Assembly: GCA_026397675.1 (NCBI GenBank)
Contig: JAPLUH010000028.1
Location: 1-6,724 of the forward strand
From: Verrucomicrobiota bacterium
GTDB taxonomy: Bacteria > Verrucomicrobiota > Verrucomicrobiia > Limisphaerales > UBA9464
Direction: 5' to 3'
DNA length: 6,724 nucleotides
Position numbers and translations under genes: made by a program. Below the pieces are notes generated by a model that worked only from the letters and a program-made list of their open reading frames with translations, did not search any database and was not told the origin of the DNA. Of the stretch, positions 1-3,871 are shown piece by piece (the first letter of the stretch is position 1; every line of letters begins with the position of its first letter).

Positions 1-1086
1 AATGAGCGGCATTCCGGCACCGGCCAGGCGACTGGCTTCCAGAGCATGGGTCGGCACCTCTCCGAGCAATTCGTTGAAGGTGCTTTCACCGACGCCCGCC
101 AAATCGCCACCAAAGAGGATTTCGCTAGCACGGACCGCTTCATGAGCCGCCGCCTCTCCATGAACGAGGGTCGTCACCTCACGGGCCAAGGTTTTGTGCG
201 GAGCCCGTGCCCCTGGGTTAGCGACCAGATCCTGCTCCAGAGCCGCAATTTGATCAGCCGGGAGGAATGTCAGTACCTTCAGGAGCTTGATGACATCGCG
301 GTCGTCGCTCTGGACGAAGAACTGATAAAATCGATAGGGGCTGGTCCGCTTAGAATCGAGCCAAACGGCCCCTGAAGCGCTCTTGCCGTACTTGGTGCCA
401 TCGGCCTTGGTTAGCAGGGGCAGTGTCAGCCCCCACACCGGCACGCCGAGCTTCTTACGGCACAGTTCGGTTCCCGCAGTGATGTTGCCCCACTGGTCGG
501 TGGCACCGATTTGGAGTTCACAGTTTGATTGGCTGCGCAGGTGATAGAAATCATAGGCCTGCAGCAGCATGTAGCTGAACTCGGTGTAGCTGATGCCATT
601 GTCGCGGTCTTCCATGCGGGCGCGGACCGACTCCTTGGCCACCATGGCGTTGACAGTGAAGTACTTGCCCACGTCGCGCAGGAACTCGAGGTAGGAGATG
701 GGCCCGAACCAATCGAAATTGTCCACCAGGCGCGCGGCATTGTCTGGGGCGTCGAAGTCCAGGAACCGGGCCAACTGCTCCTTGATCGAAGCGATGTTGT
801 GCCGCAGCACCTCCGGGGTCAGCAAGTTGCGCTCGGAAGAACGACCGCTGGGATCACCAATCATGCCGGTTGCTCCACCGGCCAATGCGAGCGGCACATG
901 ACCGGCGAGTTGGAAACGTCGCAGGCACAGAAGCGGCACCAAATTGCCCACGTGCAACGAATCAGCCGTGGGATCAAAGCCGCAATACAAGGTCATCGGT
1001 CCCGTGGCGAGCCGGGCAGACAAGGCTTCCAGGTCGGTGCAATCGGCGTAGAGGCCCCGCCAGCGCAGTTCGTCGAGAATGTTCAT
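1..1086 (-). CDS. tyrS: Tyrosyl-tRNA synthetase, 3' end outside window
   Basis: Class I aminoacyl-tRNA synthetase that activates tyrosine with ATP and charges tRNA-Tyr in the cytoplasm. The 362 visible codons run without a stop to the left edge. The translation starts MNILDELRWRGLY. The nucleotide-binding signature lies in YCGFDPTADSLHVGNL at about residues 34-49 (HVGN as the HIGH motif). The tyrosine-binding stretch SQSNCELQIGATDQWGN is at about 185-201, and the second ATP signature KYGKS (the KMSKS equivalent) is at 232-236. The family is usually about 400-430 residues, so the missing part should be the C-terminal S4-type RNA-binding domain. The ATG lies 61 bp after the stop of the upstream sulfatase-maturation-type gene. 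No Shine-Dalgarno is visible before it. It appears to be the last visible gene of a four-gene minus-strand run. Identification is firm; only the end is unknown. Confidence 0.96.
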   Translation of the reverse strand, partial: MNILDELRWRGLYADCTDLEALSARLATGPMTLYCGFDPTADSLHVGNLVPLLCLRRFQLAGHVPLALAGGATGMIGDPSGRSSERNLLTPEVLRHNIASIKEQLARFLDFDAPDNAARLVDNFDWFGPISYLEFLRDVGKYFTVNAMVAKESVRARMEDRDNGISYTEFSYMLLQAYDFYHLRSQSNCELQIGATDQWGNITAGTELCRKKLGVPVWGLTLPLLTKADGTKYGKSASGAVWLDSKRTSPYRFYQFFVQSDDRDVIKLLKVLTFLPADQIAALEQDLVANPGARAPHKTLAREVTTLVHGEAAAHEAVRASEILFGGDLAGVGESTFNELLGEVPTHALEASRLAGAGMPLI

Positions 1087-1091
1087 CGGCG

Positions 1092-1117
1092 GGCCGATTC
1101 AATCACAGAGCTCGGCC
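1092..1117 (-). other. Small inverted repeat just before tyrS
   Basis: GGCCGA (1092-1097) and TCGGCC (1112-1117) form a perfect 6-bp stem with a 14-nt loop, within the 61-bp gap between the formylglycine-generating-enzyme gene and tyrS. No T-run follows on the minus strand, so it does not look like an intrinsic terminator. It could be a leader hairpin, or chance in GC-rich DNA. Confidence 0.2.
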
Positions 1118-1147
1118 GGCGCAAACAGCGCTTCGCTTTCCAGCCTC

Positions 1148-2311
1148 TCAACGTCCGCCAACGAGTGGGCTCTGGCCGTCTTGGACACACCGAAATCCCA
1201 AATGCGAACTGCCCGTGTCCACCGCACCCTTGCCCCGAGTACCGATGAGGAATCGGGCGCAGTACTGGTCGCTACAGAGAAAGGATCCACCCCGATGAAC
1301 TCGCTTGGGGACACCCGGTTCGTCCGGATCCAGACTGTCGGAGGGTCCGCGCGGATTGCGAACGACCGCGCCCTCGACTGACCGTAATCGGTAGGTTTCC
1401 GGGCGATACCAATCGCTGCACCACTCCCAGACATTGCCCGCCACATCGTAGAGACCCAACCCGTTGGGCGCGTACTGGCGCACGGGCGCAATACCTCGAA
1501 ATCCATCCAGTGCGGCATCGGCATCCGGAAAGCGTCCTTGGAAAGCGTTGCACCGCCAGCGCCCGTTTTCTTCCAACCGCACATCACCCCACGCGTAGGC
1601 CTTGCGATCCAACCCACCGCGGGCGGCAAACTCCCACTCTGCCTCGGTAGGCAAGCGCTTGCCCGCCCACCGCGCATAGGCCTCAGCATCCGCATAAGCC
1701 ACATGGACCACTGGCAGGTTTCCCCGGCCCTCAATGGAACTGCCGGGACCTTCCGGATGCCGCCACTGAGCCCCTGGAACATACCGCCACCACTGGAGCG
1801 GATCCTCCAGCGTCACCGGGCCTTCCGGCTGCACAAAGACCGCGGCACCGGGAACGAGCAGGGCCGGATCGGCTCCGGGAAAATCCTCTGCCCGGGGCGC
1901 ATGCTCGGCGACCGTGCGATACCCCGTCGCCGCCACAAAGCGCGCGTACTGGTCGTTGGTCACCTCGGTTTCATCCATCCAAAATCCGTCCACGAACACC
2001 CGATGAACCGGATCCGAATCCGTGAACCCATCACGCAACCCCGTACACATGGGCTCACCCGCCCCAAGGCCCGAGCGCAAGGCAACGGTCGCGGCCGCAC
2101 CCGGACCTCCCATTAAAAACTCGCCGCCGCCAATCCACACCATGCCGACCGGAGCCCCCTTCAGCATCACGGTGTTCGTCGCCGGAGCCAGAGCCGGAGC
2201 CTCCGGGTCAGAATTTTGCCCACAGCCCCACCCCATCCCGAGAGCCGACAAAGCGAGAGCGATCGCAAACAGGGTTCGAACGGAGCGTTGTCTGGAGTCT
2301 GGGGGCTGCAT
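1148..2311 (-). CDS. Formylglycine-generating enzyme family protein (SUMF1/FGE-sulfatase domain), predicted exported lipoprotein
   Basis: This 387-residue protein belongs to the family that oxidises a sulfatase active-site Cys to formylglycine. The N-terminus has a basic stretch (RQRSVR), a hydrophobic core at about 13-27 and a Cys at 30 in GMGWGC. This suggests a signal peptide, possibly of lipoprotein type, although Trp at -2 makes a poor lipobox. The FGE domain spans about 55-378. Landmarks are GGGEFLMGG (61-69), FWMDETEVTNDQY (110-122), WRHPEGPG (183-190), WAGKRLPTEAEWEFAARGG (215-233), GLYDVAGNVWEWCSDWY (286-302), RGGSFLCSDQYC (340-351) and LGFRC (371-375). Cys346 and Cys351 match the catalytic cysteine pair of genuine FGEs (Cys336/Cys341 in human), so it is probably an active oxidase, not a structural relative. 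Ser347 replaces the His usual after the first Cys. No sulfatase gene lies in the window. It starts 24 bp after the small membrane gene, without a Shine-Dalgarno sequence. The family is certain; substrate and export are inferred. Confidence 0.92.
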   Translation of the reverse strand: MQPPDSRQRSVRTLFAIALALSALGMGWGCGQNSDPEAPALAPATNTVMLKGAPVGMVWIGGGEFLMGGPGAAATVALRSGLGAGEPMCTGLRDGFTDSDPVHRVFVDGFWMDETEVTNDQYARFVAATGYRTVAEHAPRAEDFPGADPALLVPGAAVFVQPEGPVTLEDPLQWWRYVPGAQWRHPEGPGSSIEGRGNLPVVHVAYADAEAYARWAGKRLPTEAEWEFAARGGLDRKAYAWGDVRLEENGRWRCNAFQGRFPDADAALDGFRGIAPVRQYAPNGLGLYDVAGNVWEWCSDWYRPETYRLRSVEGAVVRNPRGPSDSLDPDEPGVPKRVHRGGSFLCSDQYCARFLIGTRGKGAVDTGSSHLGFRCVQDGQSPLVGGR

Positions 2312-2335
2312 GGGCTTGGGGCGCAGGATGCTCGT

Positions 2336-2686
2336 TTACCGACGCCACCGGTCCACGCCGGCCCAAGCCAACAACGCCATGCCCACCGGGGTGCCGGTCA
2401 ACGACGTGGGGATGGCCGCCACCAGGCCGAGCACCAGCGCTTTGGCCACAGCGGAACCCCAGCGATCTTTCTTGAGCCGCCGCTGCAACCACACCGTGGG
2501 AATAAACACCGACAAGAAGCTCAGAGGCACCGTCACCCACCAGGTGACCACCGCCCAATCGGCAAGATTCCACAAGTTATCTACGGCCACCAGCAGACCG
2601 GCGGCCAGCGGATGGATTGGTGTCCCCGAATGAACCGCAGGAGCCGACGGCGGGTTCGCTTTCAGAATGGACGAGGGCTTCGTCAC
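2336..2686 (-). CDS. Small membrane protein of unknown function, GTG start coupled to the upstream nuclease
   Basis: I do not recognise this 116-residue protein. The N-terminal 25 residues are polar and Pro-rich. Residues 27-40 are hydrophobic and may be amphipathic. Residues about 43-67 (Trp-rich, DWAVVTWWVTVPL onward) look like one membrane helix. A basic loop QRRLKKDR (68-75) follows, then a second hydrophobic stretch (79-110) broken by IPTSLTGTPVG, which may be one helix plus a re-entrant segment or two short helices. The basic loop predicts a cytoplasmic side. The reading frame stays open far upstream over the nuclease gene, so the start must be chosen. GTG at 2686 is preferred because its GTGA overlaps the nuclease stop and AAGGAA lies 7 nt upstream. 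A later in-frame GTG (codon 33) is an alternative. The 24-bp gap to the next gene suggests the same transcript. Confidence 0.75.
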   Translation of the reverse strand: MTKPSSILKANPPSAPAVHSGTPIHPLAAGLLVAVDNLWNLADWAVVTWWVTVPLSFLSVFIPTVWLQRRLKKDRWGSAVAKALVLGLVAAIPTSLTGTPVGMALLAWAGVDRWRR

Positions 2687-3597
2687 AGCAGCATTCCTTG
2701 ATCCGGCCCCTCCCAGGGCAGACCCAGTTCGGAGAGCAGGCTGCGGAACCCCCACTGACGGTACATTCCACCCAGGCGCTCGCGGCGCGTGGCATCCACC
2801 GGCTCGATGCGCAGGGTCTCCAAAGCCGGGCCTCCAGAAAAACTCGTCTTGAGAGCGATGAGGCGTTGATTGCGCTGCAACCGTTCGACGGACGCCTGAA
2901 GGTTGGACCGTTGCGATTCTGACTTCACCTCGCCCAATCGCGACATCAACGATTCGATGGTGCCGTATTTCTGGAGAAGCTGGGTGGCGGTTTTTGGCCC
3001 CACTCCCGGAACCCCGGGAATATTGTCTACCGCATCTCCGATCAGGCTCAGCCAATCGACCACCTGATCGGGCTGAACCCCCGTCTTGGCCACGACCTCC
3101 GCCGCCGTCCAAACCCGTTCGGTCTTGTCGTTGGGATTGTAGAGACCCACCCGATCACTCACCAACTGCATGAAATCCTTATCAGAGCTGGCCACGACCG
3201 TCCGCCATCCTGAGGCCTCGGCCCTCTTGGCGTAGGTCCCGATCCAATCGTCCGCCTCTGTCTGCGCTTGGCTCCAGGCCGCGATGCCTGCCGCCTCGAG
3301 CCAACCCTCGATCTGAGGAAACTGCCGTTCGAGATCGTCGGGCGTCGGTGAGCGCTGCTGTTTGTAATCCGGCAACTCAGCCATTCGCTCGGCAGCCAGG
3401 CCGCGATCCCACAACACCAACCGATGGGTGGGGCGTAGGATGGTCTCCATCTTTTGGAGCATCTTCACGAACCCGTAGATGGCATTGGTGGGCGCGCCCT
3501 CCGGGGAATTCAACGAACGGATCGCGTAGAAAGCTCGATAGGCATACGCGTGGCCGTCCACCAGCAGCAGGGTGGGCAATGGATCCGTCGACGACAT
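2683..3597 (-). CDS. Stand-alone 5'-3' exonuclease / flap endonuclease (PolA N-terminal domain type)
   Basis: This 304-residue protein resembles the 5' nuclease domain of DNA polymerase I, which removes RNA primers and flaps during replication and repair, but it has no polymerase domain. Landmarks in order are LLVDGHAYAYRAFYA (11-25), LVLWDRG (60-66), YKQQR (78-82), QTEADDWIG (112-120), SSDKDFMQLVSD (137-148) and the helix-three-turn-helix region SLIGDAVDNIPGVPGVGPKTA (184-204). The metal-binding carboxylates are all present: D14, D64, E114, D116, D117, D139, D141, D188 and D191. Their spacing closely follows the 5' nuclease domain of Taq polymerase, so an active two-metal nuclease is expected. 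The ATG at 3597 is preceded by an in-frame TAA two codons upstream, so no longer start is possible; no Shine-Dalgarno is seen. It heads the minus-strand cluster, and its TGA overlaps the GTG of the membrane gene. A full PolA is probably encoded elsewhere. Confidence 0.93.
   Translation of the reverse strand: MSSTDPLPTLLLVDGHAYAYRAFYAIRSLNSPEGAPTNAIYGFVKMLQKMETILRPTHRLVLWDRGLAAERMAELPDYKQQRSPTPDDLERQFPQIEGWLEAAGIAAWSQAQTEADDWIGTYAKRAEASGWRTVVASSDKDFMQLVSDRVGLYNPNDKTERVWTAAEVVAKTGVQPDQVVDWLSLIGDAVDNIPGVPGVGPKTATQLLQKYGTIESLMSRLGEVKSESQRSNLQASVERLQRNQRLIALKTSFSGGPALETLRIEPVDATRRERLGGMYRQWGFRSLLSELGLPWEGPDQGMLL
2694..2699 (-). promoter_or_regulatory. Ribosome binding site of the small membrane gene
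   Basis: AAGGAA on the minus strand lies 7 nt before the GTG at 2686, inside the last codons of the nuclease gene. It is the only clear Shine-Dalgarno sequence seen before a gene in this window. It decides the start of the membrane protein and supports translational coupling through the GTGA overlap. Confidence 0.65.
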
Positions 3598-3679
3598 GTT
3601 TTAACACGGTGCGGACAGCGCCTCGGGCAGACAAGAACACCTTTTAGAAGCGCAGGCTCGAGACCCGGATACTGGAGCC

Positions 3680-3707
3680 GTTATCGCCCCGTTCATTGTC
3701 TTGAAAA
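3680..3707 (-). promoter_or_regulatory. Weak candidate promoter for the minus-strand cluster
   Basis: On the minus strand TTTTCA (3707-3702) and GATAAC (3685-3680) each match 4 of 6 consensus bases of the -35 and -10 elements, with a 16-bp spacer. This would give a leader of roughly 75 nt before the nuclease ATG. The match is modest and the site was chosen by eye. It is offered only because a promoter is expected in this divergent gap. Confidence 0.2.
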
Positions 3708-3710
3708 GAC
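3698..3710. repeat. Perfect short inverted repeat GTCTT-gaa-AAGAC
   Basis: Two 5-bp arms (3698-3702 and 3706-3710) separated by 3 bp form a perfect dyad in the divergent intergenic region. It overlaps the candidate -35 element of the minus-strand promoter, so it could be an operator half-site pair. The arms are short enough to occur by chance. Confidence 0.2.
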
Positions 3711-3754
3711 CTGAAACAAGAGCAATCTCGATGGCCAACTAGGGGAAAACCCTC

Positions 3755-3814
3755 TTTTCCTGAAAGTTTTCCAAATTTTTCCCGCGTTGACGCTTCCTTG
3801 CTCCCAGATAGTCT
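3755..3814 (+). promoter_or_regulatory. Candidate ppdK promoter region with phased T-tracts and a TTGACG hexamer
   Basis: TTTTCC occurs three times at 3755, 3767 and 3777, spaced 12 and 10 bp, giving T-tracts roughly one helical turn apart. Just downstream is TTGACG (3787-3792), a 5-of-6 match to a -35 element. The best -10 sequences at plausible distance are poor: TAGTCT at a 16-bp spacer matches 3 of 6, and GATAGT at a 14-bp spacer matches 4 of 6. The tracts may act as an upstream element or bend the DNA. This is the most AT-rich part of the window. The promoter assignment is inference. Confidence 0.3.
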
Positions 3815-3830
3815 GAGGGTTCTGCTTCCA

Positions 3831-3843
3831 CGCGGTTCCCGCG
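3831..3843 (+). other. Small GC hairpin in the ppdK leader
   Basis: CGCGG (3831-3835), loop TTC, and CCGCG (3839-3843) form a perfect 5-bp stem that ends 28 nt before the ppdK ATG. After the hairpin the leader becomes A-rich and unstructured up to the start codon. It could stabilise the 5' end of the mRNA or be chance. Confidence 0.25.
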
Positions 3844-3871
3844 TTCTCATACAAAGACACAATTAGCGATT

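Noticed and set aside
1087..1147. T-box or similar tRNA-sensing leader before tyrS
   Set aside because: The gap is only 61 bp, too short for a T-box, and lacks its conserved sequence and a terminator with a U-run.
529..1248. Plus-strand open frame of 239 codons over tyrS
   Set aside because: It is antisense to the catalytic core of tyrS, and the translation resembles no known protein.
1099..1782. Minus-strand open frame of 227 codons in another frame of the FGE gene, reaching into the tyrS gap
   Set aside because: The FGE frame carries every family motif across the same bases; this alternative frame has none.
2336..3112. A 258-codon version of the small membrane protein starting at an upstream ATG
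   Set aside because: Its first 142 residues overlap conserved nuclease sequence out of frame and look random (Gly/Arg/Pro-rich). The GTG at 2686 with a Shine-Dalgarno and GTGA overlap is a better start.
3598..3871. Small gene or riboswitch in the divergent intergenic region
   Set aside because: The short open frames crossing it give no recognisable protein and extend into neighbouring genes. I see no known riboswitch core; only short inverted repeats and T-tracts are present.
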